A stretch of 64,000 nt of DNA from Emmonsiellopsis sp. PD_33 (lineage: Eukaryota > Ascomycota > Eurotiomycetes > Onygenales > Ajellomycetaceae). Of this stretch, positions 13,571 through 27,800 are shown piece after piece. The position numbers and the translations under genes were made by a program. A model generated the notes under the pieces. That model was not told the DNA's origin. It did no database searches and saw nothing but the letters and a program-made list of their open reading frames with translations. Every line of letters begins with the position of its first letter. Within the stretch, counting starts at the first letter, position 1. Location of the stretch: NCBI GenBank assembly GCA_032988165.1, contig JANTQF010000014.1, forward strand, positions 124,001-188,000, read 5' to 3'.

Positions 13571-13959
13571 TTCAAGTAGGGTCCTAGATGGTAAATAAGA
13601 ACCACCAAAAGAGCTATCTTCTGGTAGAAAGCTAAAATAGATGTATGAGATAATATTAAAGGAAAATTTTAGTAATATGAAAGATCATATTACTACAGAC
13701 TATAAAGCTATATTAGTCTGCAGAATAGCTCTCAGCAATATAGATGAGAAGATAGCATTCTCAATTACATACTATTAGAATGATAAAGATGAATCTATTC
13801 TGAATACTTAAATCTACTAAATTTAAGTTCTTCTAGTGGATGTCCTCAATGTTGTATCACTTCTTAAGTATTTAGCATCCTCTAATGCTAGTACACCTCT
13901 CAGCTTCAAGGAAGAGATAATCCAAGTATTAAACATTGTGCTTGAGTAATGATGAATAA

Positions 13960-14640
13960 TGATAGTGATAGTAGTAATAATAAAGACTAATTAGGAATGA
14001 TAGTAGCAACAGTAAATAATAGTAACAACAGCTAACTACTAATTATAATAGTAATAGCATATAATGGCAGTGGCTAACAGCCAACAGTTAATAATGACAG
14101 CAATGGCAAATAATGGCAACAACAGCTAACTATTAATTATAATAGTAATGGCACATAATGGTAGTGACTAACAGCCAATGGCTAATGATGACAGTAATGG
14201 CAAATAATGATGATAATAGTCAACTATCAATTATGATAGTAATAGCATATAATAGTAGTAGTTAATAGCTAACAGCTAATAATGACAGCAATAGCAAATA
14301 ATGATAATAATAGCTGACTACTAACTATAATAGTAATAGCATATAATAGCAGTGGCCAACAGCCAATGGCTAATGATGACAGTAATAGCAAATAATGGCA
14401 ATAATAACTGACTACTAACTATAATAGTAATAACACATAATGGTAATAGCTAACAGCTAATGGCTAATAATGACAGTAACAGCAAATAATGATGATAACA
14501 GCTGACTACTAATTATAATAGTAATAACTTATAATGGCAGTAATTAACAGTTAATAACTAATAATAACAGTAATAGCAAATAATGATAACAACTACTAAC
14601 TATAGTAGCAACAGCAAATAATAGTAATAACAGCTGACTG
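13960..14640. repeat. Satellite of about 93 bp built on AAT/AGC-type triplets
   Basis: About seven copies of a roughly 93-bp unit in which gctaacagccaa, taatgacagcaat, ggcaaataatg and taactataatagtaat segments recur in the same order. Successive aacagcc-type anchors fall near 14,076, 14,169 and 14,262. Fragments of the same sequence reappear at 15,320-15,475, 15,850-16,165, 16,545-16,660 and 17,035-17,150. The unit is internally made of near-triplet repeats. Confidence 0.8.
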
Positions 14641-14644
14641 CTAA

Positions 14645-15315
14645 ATATATATGAAGTGGGTTGGGTTGCAGAACACTATTAGTAGTGAGGAAAATCTGGG
14701 TATTTTAGTGTAGTTTTACTTATTATCTTTTAATTATATGATGAGTCACTTGATTTGATCTCTCTATCTTAATCTTCTCTTTTCATTCTATTCTCATCAT
14801 CTTATATCTTCTGTCTCTTCACTATATATATCTTACTTCTACACTGTCACTATATTTATCTCTCATTCTAATGAGCATCTTTCACTGTCTTCTAGACTCT
14901 GCCTGGCCTTCAATCCTTCTGTTTTCTTGCTATCTTTAGTGGTTATTTGGAATCCTATTCAGGTGAGTGCATGAGATAGCTCTATTAGCTGTGCTGGTAC
15001 AGTCTGTCTCTATTTTACCTACTACATTCATTTAGTTGATCTCTGAGTTTAAGGCCTGTAATCACTAATTGTATGAGGTCAACTGTTATTTTGATAGTCT
15101 CTTTAATTATCTTTATTAATCCTGATATTCTCTATGTGTCTGTATGCTACTTGCTCCCTGTGTGGATTCTATTTCATCCTCATTCACTACTAATTTATTT
15201 CCTCTTTTGTATTTTAGGCTGCTGTCTCTCCACATTATTAGTATTAGTATTAGATTGTTGGTTCATTTATGGGATCATAAAATTATATTAGCTTAACTTC
15301 TATATCTTTATTTGA
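14645..15315. other. Non-repetitive island splitting the 93-bp satellite
   Basis: Satellite sequence stops at about 14,640 and resumes at about 15,320. The intervening roughly 670 bp has no satellite units, is pyrimidine-rich on the plus strand and contains a TATA-like tract (actatatatatctt near 14,822). An inserted element such as a solo LTR or non-autonomous transposon is a plausible reading, but I could not identify terminal repeats or a target-site duplication. A 72-codon plus frame at 15,073-15,291 is hydrophobic and resembles nothing I know. Confidence 0.45.
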
Positions 15316-15319
15316 TGTA

Positions 15320-17150
15320 TGATAGTAAGGGCAAATAAAGGTGATAATAGCTAACAGCCAATAATGACAGTAATGGCAAATAATGATGATAATGGCTGAC
15401 TACAAACTATAACAGTAATAGTATATAGTGGTGGCAGCTAATAGCTAATAATGATAGCAACAGTAAATATTCCCAGGTAAAAAGTTTGTTGTCAGCTATA
15501 GGTGCTAGGTTGTTCAAAAAAACCCTAGTATATAACCTATAATTAGTGTGAGGTAACAGTTAAGTAGGAGTATGCACAGACAGTTAAGTACAAAAAAAGT
15601 GATATTACTTTATCTATAACTTAAACTTTAAAATATAAAAAGAGCTGAGGGGCTAGTAACTTATCTACTGAGAAAGGAGATTCTAATGTTAAAGTTACCT
15701 CTACACTAAATTATAGTAGGTGCAAGATTGAGGTTATCAGTCTTTTAAGCAATGATTAGATATCTCATCACTTGAGATTTTATGCCTCACTCTAATAGAT
15801 AATAATAAAGATAATCCAAAGTAATATATAGTGTGCATCTATACTCATGAGATAACTAATAATGACAGCAACAACAAATAATAACAACAACTACTAATAA
15901 TGATAGTAATAGCATATAATAGTAGTAGTAAACAATAAAGATGATCTAACATAATATATAGTATGTGCCTGTGCCTGTGAGATGACCAACAATGACAGCA
16001 ACAGCATATAATAGTAGTAGTGGATAATAAAGATAATCCAATGCAATGTAGGGTGCACACCTGCACTTATAAGACAATCAATAATGATAGTAATAGTAAA
16101 TAATGATAATAACTACTAATAATAATAGTAATAGCACATAATAATAATAGTAGACAATTAATAATAATAGTCATTATTATTAAAAAGTAGGCTTCATTTC
16201 TTTCTATAACTCTTTCTACTTCTTTTTAATAGCTCTTTTTCTTGCTCTCACTTTATGGCATACTATCTAGATGACTCTTTTTTTTGCCCTTACTTTATAG
16301 CATGCTATCTGGGTGGCCCTTTTTCTTGCTTTTACTTCATGATATGCTATTTTTTTCTTACTCTCACTTCATAGTATACTATCTAGATGGCTCTTTTTCT
16401 TACTCTCACTTTATGATATGCTATCTTTTTCTTGCTCTCACTTCATGGCATGCTATCTAGGCAGCCCTTTTTCTCACTCTCACTTCATAGCATACTGTCT
16501 GGGCTTCTTAATATCTTCCAAAGCAACATGCAGTGCATGCCTGTGCCTGTAAGACTACTAATAATAATAGTAATAGTAAATAATGGTAATAACTGCCAAC
16601 AATAACAGCAATAGCACATAATGGTGGTGATAGATGACTAACAATAATTACTATTATTATTAATTTTAACCCTCTCTCAGATGGTTGGCCCCTACATGGT
16701 TTCTCAGCTCAATATGCTATAACTTGTGCCTAGAAATAGAGTTAGCTCAGGGTAGGTTCAGAGGTGAGGTTCTTTTGATTAGTATACTTCCATATCTCTA
16801 ATGAGATATGAAAGTGTACTGATCAAAGCAATCTTGCCCTATAATTCACTTAGGGCCTTGGGGAGGAAGGCTACAAAAGGAAAACTAGATGTCTGAATGA
16901 CCTACTTCCTGTTCAAGCTATTAAGTAGGTAACCCTACTGATGAATGGAGTATATTCATGTTTCATGAAATATTACTAAATGTTATATCTCATTGTATCT
17001 GTATTTCACAGTGTGAATGGCTCTAATAAGGTTGATGAGTAATAATAGTAAATAATGGCAGATGACTAATGATGATAGTGTAAGTAAATGATGGAGATAA
17101 TAGTCAATAATGATGATAATAGTAAATAATAGTAGTAAGAGTAAAGGATG
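15320..17150. repeat. Dispersed fragments of the 93-bp satellite
   Basis: Pieces made of taatgatagtaatagtaaataatg-type triplets occur at about 15,320-15,475, 15,850-16,165, 16,545-16,660 and 17,035-17,150. In 15,780-16,070 they alternate with a second segment (aataaagataatccaa followed by a gtgcacacctg-like stretch) that itself appears three times. The sequence between fragments shows no coding content. Confidence 0.65.
16195..16510 (+). repeat. Pyrimidine-rich tandem repeat with cttgctctcacttcat cores
   Basis: About seven copies of a unit made of ctttttcttgctctcactt, then atggcatactatctagatgg or a shortened form, run in tandem. Spacing alternates between longer units (about 50 bp) and shorter units (about 40 bp) that lack the ctagatgg tail. 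Confidence 0.75.
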
Positions 17151-17337
17151 ATAGGATTAGCTCACTTAGATTTATTATTATAAACTTGCAACCAGAGTGA
17201 TAGCATGGATGACCATGAAGGTGGTTGGCTTGTCATAACATGTGAGGCATGCTAATAGATGAAGATGTAAGATTGTATGAAATTCAGATGTATGAAGCAG
17301 GTAGGGTAGTTAGTTAATAATGATGTATTTACACAAT

Positions 17338-17392
17338 ATAGTAATAATAATTATATATATAATTAATTATATATATATATATATAATCTATT
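17338..17392. repeat. TA microsatellite
   Basis: A run of alternating T and A (attatatatataattaat followed by atatatatatata) of about 50 bp. Confidence 0.85.
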
Positions 17393-17399
17393 AGAGCCT

Positions 17400-17565
17400 T
17401 GCCTTCTGATCTATACTAACACTAAGAAAGAACATGCAATAAGACATGTATAAGATGCATTAGGGTTCTCCCTTCATGCACATATCAACACCAAGGAAGG
17501 ACATGTAATAAGGCATGTACAAGATGCATTGGGGTTCTCCCTTCATACACAAGATTACTCTAAGG
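17400..17565 (+). repeat. 71-bp direct duplication
   Basis: The string agatgcattagggttctccc at about 17,454 recurs at about 17,525 with near-identical flanks (aaraacatgcaataag / aaggacatgtaataag). The two copies lie about 71 bp apart and differ only by transitions. Confidence 0.75.
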
Positions 17566-17854
17566 CAACATGGGGACAGTCAACATCCCACACAATACCA
17601 GAGGGGTGCAAGGCCTACATGCAGATTGCTTAAAGTCTGGAGACTACAGGAGTAAGATTGTGATTTTCATGCTAATTCAGAGCCAGCCTGGAGCTGACTT
17701 AAGTACTTTTAATGCACAAGCTACATGACTTGACATGCTAAAGTGGAGCAAAAAAAATTTTTTGCTGATGAAAGTAGCTTGAATATGAGGCCTCTTCATG
17801 AGAATTAACCTCTATCCTGCAGGACACCACTATGCTTATCTATTACAAAGAACT

Positions 17855-18200
17855 GTACCTACCCAATAAGACTCCATCTGTACTGTACTATACCTGATTC
17901 TCCAAACCCTCCCATCTGCCCTCTGAAACTAAATAGGGGGGGATAATGTGAAGGGCTATACTCTTATACTCTATATTTATAGCTCATCTGAACTTCACCT
18001 GATCTCTGACTGCCTGATTAGATGCCTCTAACCAGGCCTTCATATGAATATTTATTCATTCTGACCTCACATAATTTCCTTCTATTTATATCACATAATC
18101 TTGCAATTTCTTTTCCTTTTTCCTTCCTTTCTCTAGTGATTATAATTTTGATTCTAGCATATAGCTCACATGATCTACTTATTGGAGCATGCCCATTACA
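17855..18200 (+). mobile_element. LTR retrotransposon 3' end relic, copy 1 (LTR 17,947-18,200)
   Basis: The LTR-like segment starts tgtgaagggctatactc and ends gcccattaca, giving the usual TG...CA ends over about 254 bp. It carries a TATA-like tatatttatag and is preceded by a polypurine stretch (aaataggggggga). About 90 bp upstream of the LTR also match the copy at 32,278-32,379. Two 3' ends of one family are therefore more likely than the two LTRs of a single element. The encoded internal tail reads like YKELYLPNKT in both copies. Divergence between copies is mostly C-to-T and G-to-A. Confidence 0.7.
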
Positions 18201-18239
18201 ACTTACCTGGTAGATAAAAGTATGTAGAAATAAATACAG

Positions 18240-20935
18240 AGATGAATAAAATAATATAATAATAACTGAAGAGGCTAGTATGATAGTATAAAAATAGAGT
18301 AATAATTTATTAGAATATAAGAAAAGTAGACTGTCTGGGAGTTGTAAATTAATAACTATATAAGAGTAAGTTAGATGAGAGTATAAAAAGAGGAATATAA
18401 TTAAATAAGAAAGAGATATTAATATGAGAGTAGAAGATATACCTCTAAAAATAGAAAATATACACTGCTTCTTAAGGGAAATAAGAGAATTAAAATATCA
18501 TATGAAGCATCTATTAGTTATAAAGCTCCATAATTATTAGAGGTACTATGAGGGATATTATGCTGATTAGGTTCTATAGAAATTTGAGATAAAAGAGTTA
18601 ATTAATGATAGTTTTCACACTATTTCTAGCATATTAGTGTTAGGAATGACTGGAATACTCCTAGAAGATCATAGAGAATAGAAGGCTGAGTCTATAGGTA
18701 ATAATAAGATTAAAATATGAGAGGATAAAGTAATGATATATATTAAAATAATATGCATAAATAATATGAGTTTGCAGTTTCATAAAGATATTATTACTCT
18801 GAGGAAGGAATATTTCAATTACTATTAAAGGCTTGATATTTGATTGACTAATATATAGAAATGATCCATTTAGTGTAGATTGAATATAAAAGGAAATAGA
18901 TTATAATTATGTAAATTTCTATAAAATCTCTCCACTCAAAGTATCAACAACTTTAATATGTGGGGGTGTGGGGGGATTGCACATAATAGGAGTAGCTTTG
19001 AGAGTATTAGAATATATTAGGTATTTAAATTTATTGGAAAGAATGACTTTAATAGCATTGTAGTGGTACTGATCACTAAGATGACTGGCTTATTCTAAAA
19101 TTATAAGTATAGTGTAAATGTGCTAGTTAGAATTGATATTATAAGTATAGAGCTTAGAGAGATCTATGAATAATAAATATAGCTTATTTTATTCTATTAA
19201 ATAGAGGATATTTAATGTCACCCATGATAACTGCTTTGCTTCAGAGAGGGATCAGATGGTAACAAGATTACTAGAATTTAAATTAGTAATAATATATAAA
19301 TATAACTAGATAAAAGAAAATATTAAATAGAGTATACTTAAGAGTAGATTTAGACCTATCAAAAACACACACTATACCAGAAGAGTTGATAAGAAGATGG
19401 CAAGATAAATTGAAAGAATAAAGAATTTAAAGAAATATTAAATTACTAATTATCTTACTAATGAGAATTTATCAGTGTATGTTTGAAGGATCATAATTGA
19501 TAGGGGGAGAATAGATATTATTATCAGTTCTGATAATATATTAGCCTGCAGTGGCAAAGAAGCTAAGTAAGTTAATAAAAGTAATTTCAGTTGATTTACT
19601 AATAATATATTTATATAATGTCTTGACTGAGTATTTTATATTTTTAGTAAGTATATATAGAGAGTTGAGAGAAATAACATACTAAAATTGTAAAATTATT
19701 TAGCTTGAAGATCAGTATCACAAGGGGGAAGTTGTTAGATTTAAAAGTCTAGTAAGTGATAATATAAGTCAAAAAGGAGGATATATGATTTAATGTATTT
19801 ATTTCATTTTTAGCTGATTAATTACAGTTTGTAGAGTTTAAAGGCAGGGAGGTGTTGTAGAATGAGTAGAAAGCATTTAGAAGGCATGTATTGTAGTAGA
19901 TTATGAGAGTTATGTATGAATTAAGCTGATATTAGAGTTTGATGGTTACTAATAATAAGAGATATTAGAAATCCTGAAGTTATAATAGTAAAACAAGCTA
20001 TTAATCTCTAATTTGATGAGAATTGAATGTTAATGGCAATGAAATCAGATAGCTTAAAATCAAGAAATATGTACTACTAGAGGTAAGCTGCAAGGCTCTC
20101 TTGCTAATATATCAACTAATAGAAAGTTGATGTGTGTAAATAGGATTGATTCCCTAGATATTATTAAAAAGAGATAAAGATGAAAGAATATTATTATTGA
20201 GAAAGAAGATTATAGAGGTGAATTAGTAGAATATATTAGAAAGTGATGAAAGGAAAGTTTTCTATCTTTAAAAAGCTATATGTCAGATAAAGAAAGTAGA
20301 TGATAGTGGTGAACCCTACCTAGCAAGTAAAAAAATAATAGTAGTCTGACAATGTTAATTGCTACTGAGATTAGATTATGGAGAAGAGTAAAGTAGAAGC
20401 TATAATGATAATAACTGAGCTAAATACTAAAAATAAAGATCTAATAAGCTGATGAGAGCATATATCTGATTGATTACTAAGTAAACTGATCAGAGAAGAA
20501 AGATGGTAGTAGAAGGAATGATTAGAAGAGGGAAAAATAAAGGTATAGTTAGTCTGTATATAATGCACATGGTGGTGAGTCAATATAATAGATGCAAGAG
20601 AGAAGACATGGTCCCTGAAAAAAAGAATAAGGTTGAAAAGAAAGAGAGGATAGAATGGAGAAATAATAGATAAAATAATAATATTAGGAGAAAGATAGAT
20701 AATAGATGGCATGAATGAGAAGAGAATAGAATGAAGATAAAAATAAATTATTTAATAATACTACAGAGTAATAAAAAAAGTGAGATTATAAGGCACTGTT
20801 GTGCTGAAAGATATAACAAGTAGATGATTTAATATTAAAATTTAAATAAATAAAGAAAGTATAGTAGGTAGTCTACTGTGAAAGCTAGTAAGAAATAAGT
20901 AATAAAATGAAAGAGAACTGTAAGGAAATAGCTGA
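18240..20935. other. AT-rich sequence, unresolved relics
   Basis: Plus-strand reading from about 18,430 to 20,330 has protein-like stretches (for example around 18,430-18,560 and 19,195-19,260) broken by many stops, so it probably contains one or more dead transposons. I could not match it to a family. The minus-strand open frame at 20,371-20,712 is hydrophobic, Ile/Leu/Ser-rich and probably a by-product of purine-rich plus-strand composition. Confidence 0.5.
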
Positions 20936-20939
20936 GGTA

Positions 20940-22000
20940 TCTCATTTCTATATAGGCTTAAGTAGTATGAAATAAGCATAATAATAGCTTTATAAGAAAG
21001 TAAGACTATTATTAGAGGCAAGAGAGTGTATTTAGAATTAATTAGATCTTAAACCCAGTATTATATATTAAGAAGAGAAAGAGATAGTATGATAAGATGC
21101 ATTATGATGATTTATCTAATTCTACTAGAGGATAATAAAGATAGTAGCTTTATAAAGTAGTGAAAAGAGAAGGAATAGCACAACTAGGTGCATTACAGTA
21201 ATTAACTAGATTAGAATACTAATTATACTGGGAGGGAGAAGAGAAGAGTAATATGCATTGTAGTAAGTTATTATCAGGCTATAATATATAATAGACACTT
21301 GATAAAGTACATCATAGTAATAAATTAAATTATGCTTGAGAATAGGTATAATACTAGCTTTACTGAAGTGTTATAAAGAGAAAGAGTAACAACAGAAGAT
21401 TATATCATAGAAAGAGATAATATTATAATGAGGAATAGATATAAAATCAGCTTCATCATGAGAAAGAATGATAGAGTAAAATGCATCACAATAAGTAATT
21501 AGATTGTAGTGTAGAATAGGCACAATGCCAGCTTTATAATGCAATGGGAAAAGAAAGAAAGGGAACTTAAAATACATTATAGTGATAGATTAAGCTATAT
21601 TTAGAGATAGACTTAAAGTTAGCTTTATAATGTAATGGAAAGAGGAAGAACAGCAACATGAGATGCATTATAATAATAAATCAGGTTATACTTGAGGATA
21701 GATCTAATAGTAGCTTTACTATGTGATGAGAAGAGAAAGAGTGCTAATAGAATCTTAAGAGATTACATTGTAGAAAGTAATGATATTATGGTAGAGAAGA
21801 GGTATAGTATCTACCTTAATGATACTGAGAGGAAGAATGGTAAAGTAGAGTACATTATAATAAGTAATCTAGTTTTATATGAAAATAGGTGCAACTTTAA
21901 CTTCAATAATTATTAAAGAAGGAAATAGGATGGTAAAGTAAAGTGCATTGCAGTGAGAGAAAAGATTATACAGTAAGAATAAATATAACTCAGCTTTACC
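20940..22000. repeat. Degenerate repeat of about 90 bp
   Basis: Anchors tagctttata/cagcttcatca-like occur at about 20,996, 21,146, 21,356, 21,449, 21,540, 21,621, 21,712 and 21,992. They are commonly about 90 bp apart and preceded by gatgcattataatarta and aggatagat segments, and followed by gagaaagag. Units are strongly diverged and contain indels. The 74-codon plus frame at 21,692-21,916 lies within this array and is not supported as a gene. Confidence 0.65.
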
Positions 22001-24840
22001 TATAGTATCATTAATCTGATTTTGAAATTAGAATTGGGTTAAATTAGTGGATAGAATTAGATTGGACCTTAAAATGAGAATAGGATTAGTTTTGATGTTC
22101 TATCTATTAAGCCCATTTTGAATAATCCTTGCTCTGATGAATCAGAGTGCATGATTCTTAAACTCAATTTCAATTCTAAATTTAATTCTCCAAAAAATAG
22201 GGTTAGAGACTCTTTAGATGATATTTAGTTCTATTTTTCTTTTCCCTCTAATATAAATATCATTATATTTTAGAACTATAAAAAAACTTTATATTTTATA
22301 ATATAGAAGTCATTACAGCTCTGCACATTACTAATCAGATTAAGCTATAAAGTCTTTAAGCTGAATAAGAAGTCTATTATATGATGTAATAGACTAGAAG
22401 AATAAATACTAATAGTAGATATATATACTCTTACTAGTATTTTATATATAATATTCTATACATCTTTGAAGTCTGATGAGTGTGCAGCTGTAGTATCAAA
22501 CTTTAATAATAATAAGCTAAATTTAATGATTTTCATTGGTTTTTATTATATTAATTCAGCTGATTTTAATCTACAGTATAAGTGTTAAAATACATACTAT
22601 TTTAATATTACAGGCAGCTAGTCTATAATCAACTAGGCTATAGGCTATATTCTGTGAATCAGCTAAAAGTGAATTATTAAAGTCTATAAGTACATGATAC
22701 TAAATTCTTTCTCCACTCATAAGATAGAAAAGTCAAACTGAAAATACACAGCTAATCTAATAGCTGAATTGAATTTAACACTTTTTTACCTATAAAATTT
22801 TAAATAGTGTAGATGTAGATGATGAGAAGGCTATTTTAAATAATTAAATTTATCTATTAAGTAGAGAGATTATCATACTGAGTAAAAATAAGAAGAAACT
22901 TAAGAATACTACATCAATAAAAGCTAAAAAGCTTTTAGAGGAGCTTATGAAACTTCTTTGTAGAGTAGATAATAAGATAGATATAGAAAAGATATTTAGT
23001 TTAATTAGAGATAAAATAGAAAATGAGTAATAAGTTTAGAAATATTCTTAGAGACTCAGTAGATATAATGATAAGGTGATTTCTTTCTCTACATTTTTAA
23101 AAGATGTTATCTTTAATCTTTTTGTATGTATTAATATGAGAGGATTATACAATTTATTTTCTTAACTTATTAATAAAGCTTGTTAAAAGTAGATGCCTTA
23201 TATTAAATTTTAATAAATAAAGATGTACTTTATTAGGATTTTTTCACTCTATCCTACTCTATATATAATTATCTATAAAGAAGGTTGATTGCTTTATCTT
23301 GCCTTAGTTATATATATTATATTATAGAGCTTGTGCTATAAATATACTAGTAGGCTAGAGGAATAAAAGAGATCTGAAGGGAAAAAGAGCCTAGAGAGCT
23401 CTCTCTTACCCTCTAGTTAGAGACTACTAAGAGTAGAATACTCCTAGTAAAAGGTCTTCTTATAAATTCCATCAGATAGGCCTTATAAGAATAACTAGCA
23501 TATAAGAGATTTTTAGATTTCATTTTAACTAATCAGTAGCTTAATGATGACTTAAAACTAACAATAGAAAGTAAGAATATTTTAGCTGAAAAATCATTTA
23601 AAATTAGATAGAGTATTCAGATAGATTTAATTATATGTCTTCAAGTAGAAATTATTCTACTAGAATTCTAATATTAACTAAGTTTTAATTTTAGTCTAGA
23701 TTTACAGGTTCTTTACCAGCTGATTTACATAGCCCTGCAATTTTATAAAGTAATAATTATATAATATTATTAAGATTTTATTCTCAGGAATATGATGCAG
23801 TTTCAGCATGATATTAAACTAGTTAATAAACTAAGTGATGTCTTTTTTATTAAAAGAGAGAGTATTAAGGAATTTAGAAACTAGTATGAGTATGATAAGT
23901 TACTAGTAAATTATTTTACTTTTAGAAGGTAAGATACTACTAAATATTAGCAGGTCTAAAAAGGAATTAATAAAGCTAGATATCTTCTTATTGTTGATTT
24001 TCAATTTTTAGCAGCAGAGCTAATGCTTTTTCTGACTGGGTTTAATAATATATGATAAAATTCAACTGAATATACTTAGAAGATATATATTGATAGAGAA
24101 ATAAATAGATAAATGATTTATATTTATAAATAAAAAATAGATTAATCTCTCTCTTTAATTATAGAAAAATGAGTAGTTTGAGTAGAAAAATATAATTCTA
24201 TAACCTCACATGCATCTCATCAAAATAGCTCATTATAATCTACATTATAGTTTATCTATCCTACTATTTACTCCTTCTAATCTATTTTCTTTACATATTC
24301 TTACTCTACAGCTTTCTTCACATCTACCACCCCTACTATTACATTTATTACTACTATACATTTATTATTTATAGTTTAATTATATCTTACTGTTCTATCT
24401 GTGTTATTTCTCACCTCTCTGAGATCTTTCATTACTGTAATGGTTTCTTATACTCTACATACTTTAACTACTGTTACTAGAGTCATCAGTACTATAAGAC
24501 TATATAGATTTATGAGGCCACTTAGATCTATCTATTATTAGCTGATATATTCTCTTTTATCCTCAATTTACAGTCTATTAATATCTTATAATATGATACA
24601 TACTATCAGAACTATCTGTCCCATAAGTTCTACTCTAATTAGTATATATTTACGAACTGTGCAGATTACTACCTACTCAACCACAAGTATATCTATAAGA
24701 TTAAGTATAGATATTTAGCTGCTACTATTATAGTATAGTCTGTACACTCAAATCTACTAACTTTTTATCTGATATTTCCTATATTCTCCTCTAAATATAT
24801 CTCTAAGCCTTTTGTATATTTACTTATCCCTGCACCTTCA
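22000..24840. other. AT-rich sequence, unresolved
   Basis: No intact frame or RNA gene is seen. Plus-strand pieces around 22,855-23,040 and 23,490-24,060 have protein-like composition with few stops, so relic coding sequence is likely, perhaps the 5' part of the Helitron downstream. One of the three CpGs found in the whole AT-rich block lies at 24,653. Confidence 0.5.
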
Positions 24841-27800
24841 GCTATCTATAATTACTGTGGTCTTCCATGTGCCTTTCAGTTCAATATGTACTCTCATATA
24901 GTTAATTTTAGACCCATGAATGTTCACTACTCTACTTGCAGTGCTCTATATTAGATTAATAAACATATAAGCAATTCATTAAAGACTCTCCCTAAGTTCT
25001 CCTCCTACTGTATAAGAGATAAGGTTAAATTACCTACTACTAGAGAATCATCACTAGAGCTATATAAACTCTATAATGATAATACATCTGATACTAGGTA
25101 CTTCTATATTTATATATGCAACTACAATTCCACTCTGGCTTTCATATTTATTAAATGCAAGAAGGACCTACACCTGAATGCTCTACTACCAGGTAGCCCT
25201 ATATCTTTTTAAATATAGGGTAAACTTTGCCACCTACAGGAACTATTAGAGTCAGTAGAGGAGAAGAATGTATGTTTTACACAGAACTAAATCTATAATT
25301 TATAGTTTAAATTAGATATTATAAATAGTGTGGATTCTACCATACATTCTAGTATATTTAATTATATCTATAATACTTTACTTGCAGTTCATTTTTATTC
25401 TTTTTTTACATCTTTAGCCTGCTGATATCATTACTGACTACTTAGATAAAATTAACCCTTTTATTTATATGTATCAGTTTATCTGGGAAATTCTGTAGCT
25501 CAATCCCACAGTACAGATAGATATTAACCCTATAGTACAGCTAGAGGCAGATAATAATTATTACTATAAGAATCTTCCAACTACATCTAAGGTTACTATT
25601 ATCATACAGGACACATCTGCTGATACCTATATATATTTTTATATTATCTATTTGATTCTACAGTAGTCTGATATCAGCCTCAGTCTGACCTGAATTAATA
25701 CTTATAATTCATTATATCTTCCTTTACACTACATTTTGCTTTTTCCATGGGGTGAACAGGGCTGGCACATTGACATGCACTGTATACCTATTAACACTGA
25801 GTAGAGTATAGATAATGATGATGAACTTACTGTGAGTAAAGATGACATTAATAGCTATAATAGATATAGTCTTATATTATATGATTGGTATGCATACAAT
25901 CTATTCTAATAGAATGATATTAATAATATACTTTTTCAGGCCAGCCATCTTTATCAGCAGTATTTAGTTAATACATACACTAATGTTGATGAATAATAGC
26001 TCAATTAGATTTATAATCATCAGATTAAGATTCATGCAGATCAATATAATGACCTGTATGATGCTATATAAGCTAGTAATATAGATTAAAAGTAATTTAG
26101 CTACTATATCATACTGCCTGCATTACATACAGGCAGTAAACACTTCATGTAGAAGCTATTTTAGAATTTAATGATAATTATTACTATCTACAGCTATCTC
26201 ACTCTTTTCATTACATTCACTGCTAACCTCAGCTGAGAGGAAATTACTTATAAGCTACTTTCTAAGTAGGTTACTATAGATTACTCAGACTTGATTATAC
26301 ACATTTTTACTATAAAAACTAATTACTTTCTTTATAATCTGAAGGACAGAAAACTCTTCAGCTCTATACTGATTAGAGTGTAGATAATTAAATATTAGAA
26401 GTATGAACTACCTCACATGCATCTATTAATCTGACTTGAGGATTATAAACAGTTCATACAGTTAGATATAATCAATGAGGTTATTTCTATAGAGCTGCTG
26501 AGCCCAGTTAAGAACACAGAAGGTTTGACTGAGTTGATCTATAAGTATATAATATATAAATCTTATAGTTCTGATAGCTCAAGTCCCTGCTGATAGAATA
26601 GTAAATGTACTAAATATTTTCTAAAGACTTTTCAGTATACTATAGTTATTAAAGAGAATAGCTATTCTCTGTACAGGTAGCAGGACAATCCATCTACAGC
26701 CTTCAAGAAATACATTAATAATCAGAATATTATAATTAACAACTAATGGATAGTTTCATATAACCTCTACCTCCTATATATATATAAGGCTCACATTAAT
26801 GTCAAGGTGTGTGTAACTATTAAGGCCATCAAGTATATAAATAAATATATATATAAAGATCTGAATCACACTACTCTATATATCATCAGCTACAATGATG
26901 AGATTGAACTGCACCTATACAGTTATTATATTAAATTAACTAAGAGAGTCTAGTATATACTAACACTGTGTATGCATTAAGAGTTTCTATCTGTAGAGAT
27001 ATTACTAATCTACCTGTTAGACTAGTAGATGGTTTACTTCATTAAGGCAGAGCAGGATAACTATAAATTTATTACTTAATAGATGGGTAACAGCCATTCT
27101 AAATTCATAGCATTCTTTAAGTATAACTATATACATTCAGATTCTAAGTATTTTTACTCTAAGATACCACATCATTTCATCTGAAATAGCTATAATAACT
27201 TAATAAGAGGTGGAAGGAACAGTTAAAAGGTAGATCTATTAGTTATTTATCATACTTTAATTTATATAATAATGAGATCTTTTTCCTGTAGTTACTTCTC
27301 ATAATTATATAGAGTTTATTTAGCTTTAAGAAATTAAAAATAGTTCATAATGTTTATTATTCTACATTTTATATAGCATGCTTAGCCCTGAGTCTTCTAG
27401 ATGATGATAATAAGTAGAATTTTATATTTAAATCTACTATTACATTCATTATAACTCATTAGATGCAGATATTATTTATAACTGTATTAATCTATAGAAA
27501 TATCTCTAATCTATCTATACTCTAACTATATTATTAGTATACTTTATATGATAATCTTTCTCATCAATTGTAGCAGATAGATCCAGTCTATACTAACATT
27601 TTAATTACTAAGTAGTATTATAACTACAGTTTGTGCCTCATTCAGTAGCTTCTGAATGAGTTTAGAGAGACTCTAATAGACTTTAACCTTTCTACATGTA
27701 GTTCTATCTGAGATGATCTTATTAGTAATCATCTGCTGTATGAAGAGTAGAATTATAATATCATTAAGAAGATAGTTACTATTAATACCCTGTAGGAGTA

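Noticed and set aside
20371..20712. 113-codon minus-strand frame in the AT-rich block
   Set aside because: Hydrophobic Ile/Leu/Ser composition explained by purine-rich plus strand; no domain and no neighbouring coding support.
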